35,224 bases of DNA, taken from positions 1 through 35,224 of the forward strand of contig JAOARV010000062.1 in NCBI GenBank assembly GCA_025210395.1. The letters run 5' to 3'. The stretch comes from Marinisporobacter sp. (GTDB lineage: Bacteria; Bacillota; Clostridia; Peptostreptococcales; Thermotaleaceae). A program made the position numbers and the translations under genes. The notes beneath the pieces are model-generated. The model was not told the origin of the DNA. It made no database searches and saw only the letters and a program-made list of their open reading frames with translations. This document shows, piece after piece, positions 6,698 through 15,369 of this stretch (positions are counted from its first letter, which is position 1; each line of letters begins with the position of its first letter).

Positions 6698-7405
6698 TTA
6701 TTTAAATTCTTCATTGATCTTTTTCATCATATGGATCATCTTTTTATCTTGTAAATCTCTTTTTTCCTTTGAAATATTTAATTCAAAGGATTTTTCTATT
6801 TTCACAGGAGAATTACTAAATAAATAAATCGTATCTCCTAAAAGTAATGCTTCCTCAATATTATGGGTTACAAAAATAACCGTTCTAGAGTCATCCATCC
6901 ACAATTTAACAAAAGCTTGTATGAGTAATTTTTTTGTCTTTATATCTAACCCCTTAAAAGGTTCATCCATAAGCAATAGATCTGAAGGATAAGCAAAGGC
7001 TCTCGCAATAGCTACTCTTTGCTTCATCCCTCCACTAAGATCTTTTGGGTAATAATCTTTAAAGTCTTGAAGATTTACTATATTTAAATATTCTGCTACA
7101 ATTTTTTTTCGTTCTTTCTTTGAATAAATATCTTTTAGTATAAATTCAACATTTTCTCCTACATGTTTCCACGGAAGAAGCCTTGGTTCTTGAAAAAGGT
7201 ACCCCATTACTTTTCCATCAAATCCCAAAAATTCTCCAGCATCAACTTTAACAATTCCACTAATAATATTTAATAAAGTAGTTTTCCCACACCCTGATGG
7301 ACCTAAAATACAAGTGACTCTGTTTTTAGGGATAGTTATATTAAAATCGTTAAATATTTCAAGTTCTCTATATCTTTTATATAATTTCTGAATTCGTAGA
7401 GTCAT
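6698..7405 (-). CDS. ABC transporter ATPase (SsuB/TauB/NrtD type)
   Basis: Cytoplasmic ATPase of the importer encoded with the two genes upstream; 235 residues. Walker A GPSGCGKTT (about 35-43), Q-loop YLFQEP (Gln near 73), signature LSGGMKQR (about 125-132), Walker B LLLMDE (about 145-150) and switch VTHNIEEA are all intact. The family imports nitrate, sulfonates, taurine or pyrimidine precursors; the substrate here is not evident. The ATG at 7405 overlaps the permease stop by four bases (ATGA), showing translational coupling. Confidence 0.92.
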   Translation of the reverse strand: MTLRIQKLYKRYRELEIFNDFNITIPKNRVTCILGPSGCGKTTLLNIISGIVKVDAGEFLGFDGKVMGYLFQEPRLLPWKHVGENVEFILKDIYSKKERKKIVAEYLNIVNLQDFKDYYPKDLSGGMKQRVAIARAFAYPSDLLLMDEPFKGLDIKTKKLLIQAFVKLWMDDSRTVIFVTHNIEEALLLGDTIYLFSNSPVKIEKSFELNISKEKRDLQDKKMIHMMKKINEEFK

Positions 7406-8163
7406 TTTACTCTCCACCTAATCATCTTTTTTTCTAGCGTTCTTATACCTCTTTCAAATATAAAGCTTAAAGCTACAGCAATCACCGTCCATGCAAGAAC
7501 ATTCTCTGTTTCAATATAAACCTTTGAATTGTAAAGGCTTGTGCCTATAGCCAAATTAGGTTGACTTAAAACTTCTGCTGCAATGACAGCCTTCCACCCT
7601 ATTCCCATAGCAGTAGAGACTCCTGCCATAAAATAAGAAGTAATAGCTGGTAAATAAATTTCTAAGACCATTCTATATTTTTTCACACCATATATTTTCG
7701 CCATCTCTAAAAGCTTTACATCTATACTTTTTATCCCTTCAGAAACATTGACACATATTATAGGAAAAGCAACTAAAAAACTAACAAAAATCGGAACATG
7801 GTCTGTTTTAAACCAAATAAGTGCAAGGATAATAATAGACATAACAGGAGTAGACTTAATGACCACTAAAATAGGCTCTATTAACTTTTCTAAAAATGAG
7901 TTGCTTCCTGTTAATAGTCCTATCCCTAGCCCCAATGTGCAAGATAAGAAAAATCCTACCATCCCTCTTTTGATACTCATCAACACTATTTTTAAAAAAT
8001 CTTGAGATTTTATAAGAACAAGTAAACTTTTGCAAGTAACTTCAGGAGAAGGAAGAATCATCTCCGAAGCAATACTTTGGGAGATGATTTTCCAAATAAG
8101 TACCAAAATAAATACGGAAAGAATCGTTGGGAATTTATTTTTGATTATAGTAGAAATTTTCAT
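7402..8163 (-). CDS. ABC transporter permease (SsuC/TauC type)
   Basis: Integral membrane subunit of 253 residues with about six helices. The cytoplasmic coupling loop shows LEMAKIYGVKKYRMVLEIYL, then PAITSYFMAG, matching the EAA-loop of the BPD_transp_1 family. I use the ATG at 8163, preceded by GGGAGG, although the frame is open for 13 more codons. It overlaps the end of the lipoprotein gene by 29 bases and the ATPase start by 4 bases. Confidence 0.9.
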   Translation of the reverse strand: MKISTIIKNKFPTILSVFILVLIWKIISQSIASEMILPSPEVTCKSLLVLIKSQDFLKIVLMSIKRGMVGFFLSCTLGLGIGLLTGSNSFLEKLIEPILVVIKSTPVMSIIILALIWFKTDHVPIFVSFLVAFPIICVNVSEGIKSIDVKLLEMAKIYGVKKYRMVLEIYLPAITSYFMAGVSTAMGIGWKAVIAAEVLSQPNLAIGTSLYNSKVYIETENVLAWTVIAVALSFIFERGIRTLEKKMIRWRVK

Positions 8164-9142
8164 CAGGAAGTTTTCCTCCCACATCTTTCGCTGAAAAATC
8201 ATAAATTACTTTCAAATATTCTTCTACCGTCTTTTGTGAATTTTTTGCATCCTTAAATACAATATTACATCTTGGAATAGCCATTTCAGCCATTTTTGCT
8301 TTCATCCCTATACCATGCTTTTCCACTAACGTTCCAGCTTGTGAAGCATTTTCATTTACCCAGTTAATAGATTTTTCATATTCTTCTAAAAAGCTTTTTA
8401 CAGCTTGTGGATTTTCTTGGGCAAATTCTTCTCTTACAACTAAACAACCTTGTAATAACGCAGCATCTTCTCCTAAAGCTTTTTTCCATTCCTCTTGAAT
8501 ATTCATCACAATCTTTGCATTTTTATTTTTCATGCTAACCATTGTTACAAAAGGCTCAGGAAGCACTGCTATATCTATTTTCCCAGCGGCTACAGCCTGT
8601 GCTAGCTCTGCATGGGATAAGGTATAATCTAGTTTCACATCTTTTTCTGAATCTAGTCCATTTTTCTCTAATAAATATTTAAACACCACATCTGGGTTGG
8701 ATCCTTTTGCGATCACATTGATTTTTTTCCCCTTTAACGCTTCCCAATTGTTAATTTCTTCTCCTTGGGTCATCACATAAAGAACCCCTAAAGTATTCAC
8801 AGCCGCTAATTTATACCCTGCTCCCTTATTATAAAGCTTGGCAGCTACATTAGTAGGAAGAGCGGCAAAATCAACTTCTTTTGATAAAAGCTTTGAAACC
8901 AATAAATCAGGAGTTGCTTCTACTTCATAGGATGCATCTATATTCTCACCGAGTAGCGGTTTTTCTTCAAACATTTTGATCATCCCTATAGAAGTAGGAC
9001 CCTTAAGTCCTGCAATCTTTACAGCTTCTTTTTCTACCACTTTTTCCTCTTTTGTGTTTTTCTCTGGAGCTTCTTGTTTTGAACATCCTACAATAGTAAA
9101 AAGTAATACGAAAATCATCATAAAAGATACTATCTTTTTCAT
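8135..9142 (-). CDS. ABC transporter substrate-binding lipoprotein (NMT1/SsuA-like)
   Basis: Extracellular binding lipoprotein of 335 residues. The signal peptide ends in the lipobox TIVGC, with Cys20 the lipid anchor, followed by a Lys/Glu-rich linker. The body has the NMT1/THI5-like two-lobe pattern, including KGPTSIGMIKM, FAALPTNVAAKLYNKG, LKGKKINVIAKGSNPD and AGKIDIAVLPEPFV. I chose the ATG at 9142, seven bases after AGGAG. It is the first gene of a three-gene importer operon. The ligand cannot be told from sequence. The neighbouring Fur and B12 signals belong to other transcription units. Confidence 0.88.
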   Translation of the reverse strand: MKKIVSFMMIFVLLFTIVGCSKQEAPEKNTKEEKVVEKEAVKIAGLKGPTSIGMIKMFEEKPLLGENIDASYEVEATPDLLVSKLLSKEVDFAALPTNVAAKLYNKGAGYKLAAVNTLGVLYVMTQGEEINNWEALKGKKINVIAKGSNPDVVFKYLLEKNGLDSEKDVKLDYTLSHAELAQAVAAGKIDIAVLPEPFVTMVSMKNKNAKIVMNIQEEWKKALGEDAALLQGCLVVREEFAQENPQAVKSFLEEYEKSINWVNENASQAGTLVEKHGIGMKAKMAEMAIPRCNIVFKDAKNSQKTVEEYLKVIYDFSAKDVGGKLPDENFYYNQK

Positions 9143-9377
9143 AAAAACACTCCTCTCCACTCTTTTCATAAAATTTATTTCTTCACGATCATTTCTATAA
9201 AATAGTATATCATATTTTATTGTTCAACCCTATTCGTAAGCTGATCTTTTACAACCTTTACTTGAGTAATAATCACTTAATCTTCTTTCATTTATAAGGA
9301 TCATCATAAATTCAATGTTGCACTTATTTATCTATAGTTGATTTTAAATTTTACCTGTTTCTATAGAAAACGTCAAT

Positions 9378-9447
9378 GATAATGATAATTATTATTGACA
9401 CAAAGATCACAATTTGCTATTATAAACTATAGTGATAATTATTATCA
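9378..9447 (+). promoter_or_regulatory. Promoter flanked by two Fur boxes
   Basis: The promoter is TTGACA (9395-9400), 17 bases, TATTAT (9418-9423). One Fur-box-like sequence, GATAATGATAATTATTATT (9378-9396), overlaps the -35 element. A second, the perfect palindrome TGATAATTATTATCA (9433-9447), covers the region just after the start point. Together they predict tight repression of the DUF3793 gene by Fur when iron is plentiful. Confidence 0.82.
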
Positions 9448-9467
9448 TTAAGAAAGGTGGCGTTACT

Positions 9468-10064
9468 ATGTCTCAACAAGAAAATAAACCTATTTGTTTT
9501 CAACGAAGCAATGACTCTTTTGTAAAGTGGCTTGTTCAAATTTTAGGCCCTGTTATTCTTGGAGCAAAGCCATCAGAAATTTTAAGCTTTCCAAGTCACG
9601 ACAAAGAACTTCATGAAAAAATAGATAAAATCCATCATTATTTTGGAAATTGTAAAAAAATTTCATTTAAAATATTTTATTTTAATCATAAAAGTACAAA
9701 AGTGCTTTTCTATAAACCAGTGTCCTTAAATGCTGTTTTAAAAGATTTTAGAAATGCTAAATTTTTAAAAAGCATAGGTTATCCCAAGGAATATACCTTA
9801 GAATCCTATTTAGATCTTATGATTGATAAAATCAGGAAGGGCAGTATACCTGATGAAATAGGTCTTTTTCTAGGATATCCTCTAAAAGATGTCATTGGAT
9901 TTATAGGGCATCCTTCCTTAAAGCTTACTAAAGTTAATGGCTGGAGGGTATATGGAGATGCTACCCTATCTGATCAAACCTACAATGAATTTTTAAAAGC
10001 AAGAGCTACAATCAAAAAGCTCTTAACCTTTGCTAATATGGATCAAATATTATCTTATGCATAA
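9468..10064 (+). CDS. DUF3793 family protein, Fur-regulated
   Basis: Cytoplasmic protein of 198 residues with the DUF3793 pattern. The N-terminal part contains PVILGAKPSEILSF, and the C-terminal part the hallmark EIGLFLGYPLKDVIGFIGH followed by GWRVYGD. The start is the ATG at 9468 after AAAGGTGG, not the in-frame codon at 9432 that lies inside the Fur box. The family's biochemical role is unknown, but members in Clostridia are often near iron genes. The two Fur boxes support a role in iron limitation. It is monocistronic, ending in a strong terminator. Confidence 0.85.
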   Translation: MSQQENKPICFQRSNDSFVKWLVQILGPVILGAKPSEILSFPSHDKELHEKIDKIHHYFGNCKKISFKIFYFNHKSTKVLFYKPVSLNAVLKDFRNAKFLKSIGYPKEYTLESYLDLMIDKIRKGSIPDEIGLFLGYPLKDVIGFIGHPSLKLTKVNGWRVYGDATLSDQTYNEFLKARATIKKLLTFANMDQILSYA

Positions 10065-10127
10065 AAATTTTTAAAGGCTTATTCATTTCGATGATCTTTT
10101 ATCACCGAAATTTAAAAATAATATATA

Positions 10128-10163
10128 AAAACCCCATTAAACATCCCTCTGTTTTGGGGTTTT
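10128..10163. terminator. Bidirectional terminator
   Basis: AAAAACCCCA and TGGGGTTTTT arms, with an extra ACA/TGT pair inside, lie between the convergent DUF3793 and YibE/F genes. A-runs and T-runs allow use on both strands. Confidence 0.85.
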
Positions 10164-10167
10164 TCTT

Positions 10168-11256
10168 TTATTTATAAGGTCTTGCATTATATTTTCCCTC
10201 CACCATCATACTTGCAATAAAAGATGTTAAGGGAATCGTAAGAATCAATCCAATACTTCCACACAATGAACGAATAATCTCTGTTGCAATAATTTCCTTG
10301 CTAACCATTTGATTAAAAGGCATTTGAAAATTATAAAACATTAAAAACAAAGGCATACTTCCCCCAACATAAGCAAGGATCAGGGTATTTACCATAGTTG
10401 CCATCACATCTTTTCCTACTTCAAGACCTGAATGAACAAGCTTGATAAACCCAATGGTAGGGGAATGGCTTTTCAGCTCAAAAATAACAGATGTAATAGT
10501 CATAGCTACATCCATTACTACACCAATAGATCCGATAAGGACTCCACTCAAATAAAGACCTCTAAAATCAATTTCCAGACCTACTTCTCTAATCAAGAAA
10601 TTAATTTCCTCACTTGCTAATCCTGTGATAGTACAAAGCTTCGTAAAGGTCTGTGCCAGTATTGCAGCCGTAACCGTTCCTCCAATCGTTCCAAGAATGG
10701 CAACCATACTCTTTCTTGTAAACCCACTGATTAAGATGAAGCTAATAAGAATAATCAATATACTACAGATCACTGCACCCATAACAGGGTTATATCCCTT
10801 CACAATCATAGGAATCATCAATTTTAAAATAATAACTCCTGAAATCCCTAATGATACAACAGAAAGTAAACCTCTAATCCTTCCAAATATGATCACAGCA
10901 ACTAAAAAAATAATTGCCAATACCTTCAAATGATCTTCACGACAAATATTCATGATTCGTGCTTCTATTTTGTTTTGATCATTTTTAACAACGCTTACCA
11001 TAACTTTATGTCCTTTATGTAAATCAAAATTATATTGAGAATATTCTATAGTAAAGTATTCTGTTTTTATTTCTTGATCTTTATAAGCTCCTTCTAATAT
11101 TTTCAGCTTAATAATTTGGCTACTAGCTTCCTTATAATTTACTTTTTCTACATGAATCACTTCTGCCTTTACATAACCATTTTCAAACTCCTCAGCTATA
11201 GCCGTATTACTAAATAAAAGCATACACAAAAAAATGAATAAAAAAATTTTTTTCAT
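10168..11256 (-). CDS. YibE/F family membrane protein
   Basis: A 362-residue membrane protein. A signal peptide (to about residue 21, SNTAIAEEF) precedes an extracellular beta-rich domain (about 25-105), then about seven to eight helices. This is the YibE/F arrangement found in Firmicutes; the function is unproven. The Gly/Ser-rich segment GVLIGSIGVVMDVAMTITS is typical of the family. I use the ATG at 11256, eight bases after AAGGTGG, rather than an upstream in-frame codon. It appears to be monocistronic. Confidence 0.85.
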   Translation of the reverse strand: MKKIFLFIFLCMLLFSNTAIAEEFENGYVKAEVIHVEKVNYKEASSQIIKLKILEGAYKDQEIKTEYFTIEYSQYNFDLHKGHKVMVSVVKNDQNKIEARIMNICREDHLKVLAIIFLVAVIIFGRIRGLLSVVSLGISGVIILKLMIPMIVKGYNPVMGAVICSILIILISFILISGFTRKSMVAILGTIGGTVTAAILAQTFTKLCTITGLASEEINFLIREVGLEIDFRGLYLSGVLIGSIGVVMDVAMTITSVIFELKSHSPTIGFIKLVHSGLEVGKDVMATMVNTLILAYVGGSMPLFLMFYNFQMPFNQMVSKEIIATEIIRSLCGSIGLILTIPLTSFIASMMVEGKYNARPYK

Positions 11257-11397
11257 TGTCCAACCCACCTTTTAAGATTAATCTTTTGTCACACATCCTA
11301 TCCTATGCAAATTTTTGGACAATCAGAACAATAAAGTATATATTTATAGAAAATATCAAATCCTATATATGATAATTATGTAAAGTAGGTGATTCTT

Positions 11398-11856
11398 TTG
11401 TATATAGTTTACCATGATGTTGGTGGAACACATTCTACAGTTATTGCAGCAAGCATCCATCTTCATCGTCTACCAGTAGATCATATTCCTACCCAATCTG
11501 AAATTCTTGATATCCCCCTATTTGATCGATTAGAAAAAAAAGATGTGGGTAGGCTTATTTATCATGGAAATGACGAATACGACAATCCTATCTACACAAT
11601 CAGTAGACAATCTTCTGCTCACTTAATCGTAAACACTTTAGAAACAGTCCTTAGCATGGTGGGAAAAAACAACCAGGAAATCTTATGTGTAGATACTTCT
11701 CCTACCGTAAATACCCTTATGCGTATTGGTGGTGGAAGTTCTCGAAGATTAGGATTAGTCTCCTTTGGTAGACCTATTGTTACTTATGGTACCCTAAAGG
11801 CTTATCCTAAAATTATAAACCTTGTAAATAAAACAAAATTAAAAATAGCACCTTGA
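11398..11856 (+). CDS. DUF3189 family protein
   Basis: A 152-residue cytoplasmic protein. The N-terminal YIVYHDVGGTHSTVIAASIH and the later GxSS/GRPIVTYG region fit DUF3189, a family of unknown function common in spore-forming Clostridia. I place the start at the TTG at 11398, six bases after AGGTGA. The GTG at 11389 would sit inside the ribosome site. The stop codon lies in the loop of the shared terminator with the convergent CsoR-type gene. Confidence 0.8.
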   Translation: MYIVYHDVGGTHSTVIAASIHLHRLPVDHIPTQSEILDIPLFDRLEKKDVGRLIYHGNDEYDNPIYTISRQSSAHLIVNTLETVLSMVGKNNQEILCVDTSPTVNTLMRIGGGSSRRLGLVSFGRPIVTYGTLKAYPKIINLVNKTKLKIAP

Positions 11857-11874
11857 AGCTTCTCGGTGCTATTT
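11843..11874. terminator. Shared terminator overlapping both coding ends
   Basis: AAATAGCACC (11843-11852) pairs with GGTGCTATTT (11865-11874) around a 12-base loop holding the DUF3189 stop codon. One arm overlaps the last codons of the convergent CsoR-type gene. It works on both strands. Confidence 0.8.
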
Positions 11875-12138
11875 TACAAATTTTATAATTGTCTTTAATA
11901 CTTGATCTACTTCATCTCTAGTAACCATTTCTTTGTCTCCAATCAAACAATCCTTTGCATGTTCTTCTAAAATAACTAAACCTACCTTATGAACAGAAGA
12001 ACGTATAGCTGCAATCTGAAGGAGTATATCATCACAAGTTTTTGTATCCTCCTCAATCATCTTCTCTATTCCTGCTATATGTCCCTTTATGGTTCTTAAT
12101 CTATTGATAATATCTTTTTTTGCGTCTTCCTTAGCCAT
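11869..12138 (-). CDS. CsoR/RcnR-family metal-sensing repressor
   Basis: Small all-helical DNA-binding repressor, 89 residues from the ATG at 12138 (AAGGGATG upstream). The family motif RLRTIKGHIAGIEKMIEED is followed by C35, H60 and C64, which match the Cys-His-Cys copper(I) ligands of CsoR (C36/H61/C65). CstR persulfide sensors lack this His, so copper sensing is the better guess. No copper transporter lies beside it, so its targets are elsewhere. It converges on the DUF3189 gene and shares its terminator. Confidence 0.85.
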   Translation of the reverse strand: MAKEDAKKDIINRLRTIKGHIAGIEKMIEEDTKTCDDILLQIAAIRSSVHKVGLVILEEHAKDCLIGDKEMVTRDEVDQVLKTIIKFVK

Positions 12139-12257
12139 TCCATCATCCCTTTCATAAAAATCTTTTATTATACTCATTATATTGTACCATATCTAATTCT
12201 TTGAGTTATGATGAATTTTTCTCTTTTGAAATCTCGTGTATCTATAGATTTCTCAAC

Positions 12258-12295
12258 AAAAAGTCAACAAAAGCCCTCAAAAAATTTGAGGGCTT
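12258..12295 (-). terminator. Terminator of the PGYG-repeat gene
   Basis: AAGCCCTCAAA (12271-12281) and TTTGAGGGCTT (12285-12295) form a perfect 11-bp stem with a 3-base loop, followed by TTTTGTTGACTTTTTG on the minus strand. Confidence 0.85.
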
Positions 12296-12307
12296 CTATT
12301 TAAGTTT

Positions 12308-12769
12308 TTAATAATCTCCATATCCAGGAAAACCATACCCTGGTCTACCGTATCCTGGTTTGCCATAGCCAGGATATCCATAACCTGGTCCACCATACCC
12401 TGGATACCCATATCCCGGTCTTCTTCTTCGCCTTCTTCCTAATAATTGTCCTAATAACAATAGCCATATGACATTTCTAAACATCCCTCTCCCATAACCA
12501 CCATCAGGAGAACGATACATGTTATCCTTTGTATACATTTCATATACCTCATCTACCATCTCTTCTACCATTTTTTCATCAGGAAATGGATACATTCTTT
12601 CATTATAAATATGATCTTCCCTTGCACATACCCTTTGCACATATGGAAGGAGCTCTTGACAATTTTTCGGATACATTTTTTCAGCTTCACTTTCACAATA
12701 AGTTATATAATCATCGTAGGAATACAATCTTTTCTCCCCCTTTTCATATTCTTTCCCTATTTTCATCAT
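12308..12769 (-). CDS. Protein with Arg cluster and PGYG-repeat tail, possibly a spore surface protein
   Basis: A 153-residue protein in three parts. An acidic, helical N-terminal domain (about 1-95) has three Cys and many Tyr/Glu. A short hydrophobic stretch, NVIWLLLLGQLLG, follows, then a run of six Arg. The tail is built of eight near-identical PGYG units spaced by one variable residue pair. AAGGA lies seven bases before the ATG at 12769. Gly/Tyr/Pro tails occur in coat or exosporium-type proteins, and a sigma-F/G-like -10 (GGCTATATTA) lies upstream with a poor -35. Sporulation use is only a guess. I do not recognise the N-terminal domain. Confidence 0.7.
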   Translation of the reverse strand: MMKIGKEYEKGEKRLYSYDDYITYCESEAEKMYPKNCQELLPYVQRVCAREDHIYNERMYPFPDEKMVEEMVDEVYEMYTKDNMYRSPDGGYGRGMFRNVIWLLLLGQLLGRRRRRRPGYGYPGYGGPGYGYPGYGKPGYGRPGYGFPGYGDY

Positions 12770-12885
12770 ATGCTTTTCCTTTAAATATGTTTCAACTTTC
12801 TATGGACAAAAATGAAAATTTCAGTAATAATATAGCCCCTACACAAATATATTATTAGTACAATGCCACATTGTGAGGTGATAAG

Positions 12886-13320
12886 ATGTTAAAAATTCTT
12901 GTTTTAAACAAACGAACCATGTATATTGCCCTAGGAATCCTTATCCTTCTTATTGTTGGAATCCTTGCATTAGCTCTATCAGGTTCAGATGAAACTTTCT
13001 CAGAAACTATGAAGTATGCTTACAAAACCATATCTGCTGAGCAAGCAAAAATACTTCTAGAAAAGAATTCAGATGTTACGGTTTTTGATATAAGAGATGA
13101 AAAAGCATATATAAAAGGTCATTTACCAAGTGCTACACAATTAACTTATAAAGATCTAAAGAAAAAATTAGATTACTATGGTAAAGACGACATATATATG
13201 ATTTACGGAAAAGATGATCAACAAAGTGCAGAAGCTGCTGATATGATGGCAAGCAATGGATTTTCAAAGATATACATGCTTAATGGGGGTATTGAAAAAT
13301 GGCCTTATGAGGTAAATTAA
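12886..13320 (+). CDS. Membrane-anchored rhodanese-like protein lacking the catalytic Cys
   Basis: A 144-residue protein with a single N-terminal membrane helix (about 12-32) and an exported rhodanese domain (about 46-142). The fold markers are present: TISAEQAKILLEK, VTVFDIRDEKAYIKGHLPSA and IYMLNGGIEKW. The active-site loop reads IYGKDDQQSA, so the catalytic cysteine is replaced by Gly108. It is therefore not expected to transfer sulfur and may be a binding or signalling module. The ATG has GAGGTG upstream. It is monocistronic and divergent from the PGYG-repeat gene. Confidence 0.85.
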   Translation: MLKILVLNKRTMYIALGILILLIVGILALALSGSDETFSETMKYAYKTISAEQAKILLEKNSDVTVFDIRDEKAYIKGHLPSATQLTYKDLKKKLDYYGKDDIYMIYGKDDQQSAEAADMMASNGFSKIYMLNGGIEKWPYEVN

Positions 13321-13329
13321 GAAAAAAAA

Positions 13330-13366
13330 TCCTTTCATCTTAAATTTTGATGAAAGGACTTTTTTA
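13330..13366. terminator. Bidirectional terminator
   Basis: TCCTTTCATC (13330-13339) pairs with GATGAAAGGA (13349-13358). A-run and T-run flanks lie between the convergent rhodanese-like and glutamine synthetase genes. Confidence 0.85.
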
Positions 13367-13371
13367 TCTAC

Positions 13372-15276
13372 CTAAAATAAATTTTTCTTGTACTCTGTAT
13401 AAAGACTTTCTAAAGTTTTCATTCTGCAGTCCATTTCTAGCTGAAGTCTTGAAACCTCGTCATACTCTTTTGTTTCAATAGCTTCTCTTATTCTTGTGAA
13501 AAGAGATTTGTGATCTAAACTATCCTTCATAAGATAACATCTTAATTGATTGATTTTTTCCCAATTCACTACATCTAAATCTGTAACATTTTCAGCACCA
13601 TGCAGCTTTACGCAATTTCTCACGAATTCTCTATTGTTTGGAATGATTCGATTGTATAATTCTGTTGCCCACTGATTCAAAGTTGCAACCGTATAAGAAT
13701 TAATAATTTCTTGGCTAAATACATCTCCCTTAAGCAAGGTACTCTTCTTAGCAGGATATTTCTCTAAGTTCATAAGATTTTCCCAAACTGTAGCTGGTGG
13801 AGTCCCAAATAATTCATTTCTCTCTTTCTCTGTATAATGCTCAAATACATCATCTTCACTTCGATATTCTCTATTTATTTCAAGGTAAAAGCTTTCTTCT
13901 CCAGTCTTTTTAGAAAATTCTGCTTCTAGTTCTGAACTAGTCTTTGAAGCTTCTAATGCAGCTTTAATCCCATCTAGCATAGATTGATAAATAGTAGCAA
14001 GGACAAGATACGTGTTACTTTTTGGATTAGGAGATCTTAATTCAAATCTAGTAGCCATAGGATTAGATAAATCACGTATAAGCCCTGCTAAAACTGTTCT
14101 ATTTCTTGAAGGTGTATCTACTGTATGTCCAATAGATCCAACAATACATACAGGTGCTTCAAATCCAGGCTTTAATCTCTTTAATGCATCATTTGTAGCA
14201 GATACAAATGGATTGACTACTTCATAATTTTTGAGAAGTCCCATAAATGCTCCCCAACCAATAGGACTTAAGAAGTCTTTCTTCATATCCTTTGGTGCAA
14301 AAATATTTTTCATTTTTCCATTTTTTAATTTAACAGCTACACCTACATGCGTATGTTCTCCATTTCCTGCAACTCCTTCAATTGGCTTTGCTTTAAATGT
14401 AACATCTAACCCATAACCCATGAATACACCTTTTATTAATTGCCTTGCAAGTAATTCATTATCAGCAGTCTGAAGAGCTGTGCTATACTTCCAATCTATT
14501 TCTAATTGCTCCATGATATGGTCAAAGCCGCCACTTTCAGTAAGCTTTGCTTTAACTCCTCCTACTTCCTTATGACCCATTTCGACCTCTAATCCATAAT
14601 AGTCAAGAGCTGTAAGAGATTTTTCTAAAGCTGTTCGAACAATTCCGATAGTTCTTTTCCAATATTGTTCTTGTAAAACTTGAGAAGTAGAAAGCTGTTC
14701 AATATCCGCTTCATAATCTGGAGTTTTCACCCAAAATTCAAGCTCTGTAGCAGATGTAAGCACTACATCTACAATATCATCTATTGAATCAATTCCTATA
14801 GTTTCTAAAACATAAGGGTTTTGTTTGATCAAAGAAAGTATTTCTTCTTTGAAATATTTCACAGCATTTTGAAGAACAGAACGAGAATCTACTCTTTTTG
14901 TATCATTATGAACTAAAAATGAAGGGATTCTAAGAGTTCCTACTGGAAGATTCGTAGCTTCGTCTATATTATCGTAATTATAATCCACAAACCAATCCAC
15001 CTGCATGTCTGGAATCAAATCTACTCTTGCATCATTTAGTGTAGCAATTTCAGGAAGAACGACACTGGAACCATCTGTTTGAACTCCGTAATTTAAAAAC
15101 TGCTCCACATCTTCTATGAATAATTCTACAGGGATCTTTTCATCCGTATCATTTCCACCTAAGTCAATTCCTACTAAAGAAACAAATTTCACCTCTGGAT
15201 GTTTTTTTAAAATAGCAACAACTTCTTTTGCTTTATGTTCCTCTTTAGGCATAAAATATAATAATTTTTCTGACAT
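13372..15276 (-). CDS. Glutamine synthetase, long clostridial type
   Basis: ATP-dependent ligation of ammonia to glutamate, cytoplasmic. At 634 residues it is longer than GlnA type I (about 450) and shorter than type III GlnN (about 700). The catalytic domain shows the metal/ATP motifs AGNGEHTHVGV (near 305), NPFVSATNDALKRLKPGFEAP, the SRNRT loop and RFELRSPNPKSNTYL. An N-terminal domain of about 150 residues with the YGVQTDGSS substrate segment precedes it, and a helical C-terminal extension (about 480-634) follows. AGAGGTGAGG lies before the ATG. It is monocistronic. The promoter has an extended -10 with inverted sites, implying regulation, perhaps by nitrogen status. Confidence 0.9.
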   Translation of the reverse strand: MSEKLLYFMPKEEHKAKEVVAILKKHPEVKFVSLVGIDLGGNDTDEKIPVELFIEDVEQFLNYGVQTDGSSVVLPEIATLNDARVDLIPDMQVDWFVDYNYDNIDEATNLPVGTLRIPSFLVHNDTKRVDSRSVLQNAVKYFKEEILSLIKQNPYVLETIGIDSIDDIVDVVLTSATELEFWVKTPDYEADIEQLSTSQVLQEQYWKRTIGIVRTALEKSLTALDYYGLEVEMGHKEVGGVKAKLTESGGFDHIMEQLEIDWKYSTALQTADNELLARQLIKGVFMGYGLDVTFKAKPIEGVAGNGEHTHVGVAVKLKNGKMKNIFAPKDMKKDFLSPIGWGAFMGLLKNYEVVNPFVSATNDALKRLKPGFEAPVCIVGSIGHTVDTPSRNRTVLAGLIRDLSNPMATRFELRSPNPKSNTYLVLATIYQSMLDGIKAALEASKTSSELEAEFSKKTGEESFYLEINREYRSEDDVFEHYTEKERNELFGTPPATVWENLMNLEKYPAKKSTLLKGDVFSQEIINSYTVATLNQWATELYNRIIPNNREFVRNCVKLHGAENVTDLDVVNWEKINQLRCYLMKDSLDHKSLFTRIREAIETKEYDEVSRLQLEMDCRMKTLESLYTEYKKNLF

Positions 15277-15369
15277 ATCCTCACCTCTTTAAATATTTTT
15301 AACCTTATCTTTATTCTTTCTATTATATATAAATTTATAATATCTAATTAAATATGTATAAAAATATCC

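Noticed and set aside
6390..7405. ABC importer as a B12 transporter
   Set aside because: The riboswitch lies downstream of the importer and reads away from it; the binding protein is NMT1/SsuA-like rather than BtuF-like.
12308..12420. Short regular repeats that could suggest a CRISPR array
   Set aside because: The units are contiguous codon repeats encoding PGYG; there are no spacers.
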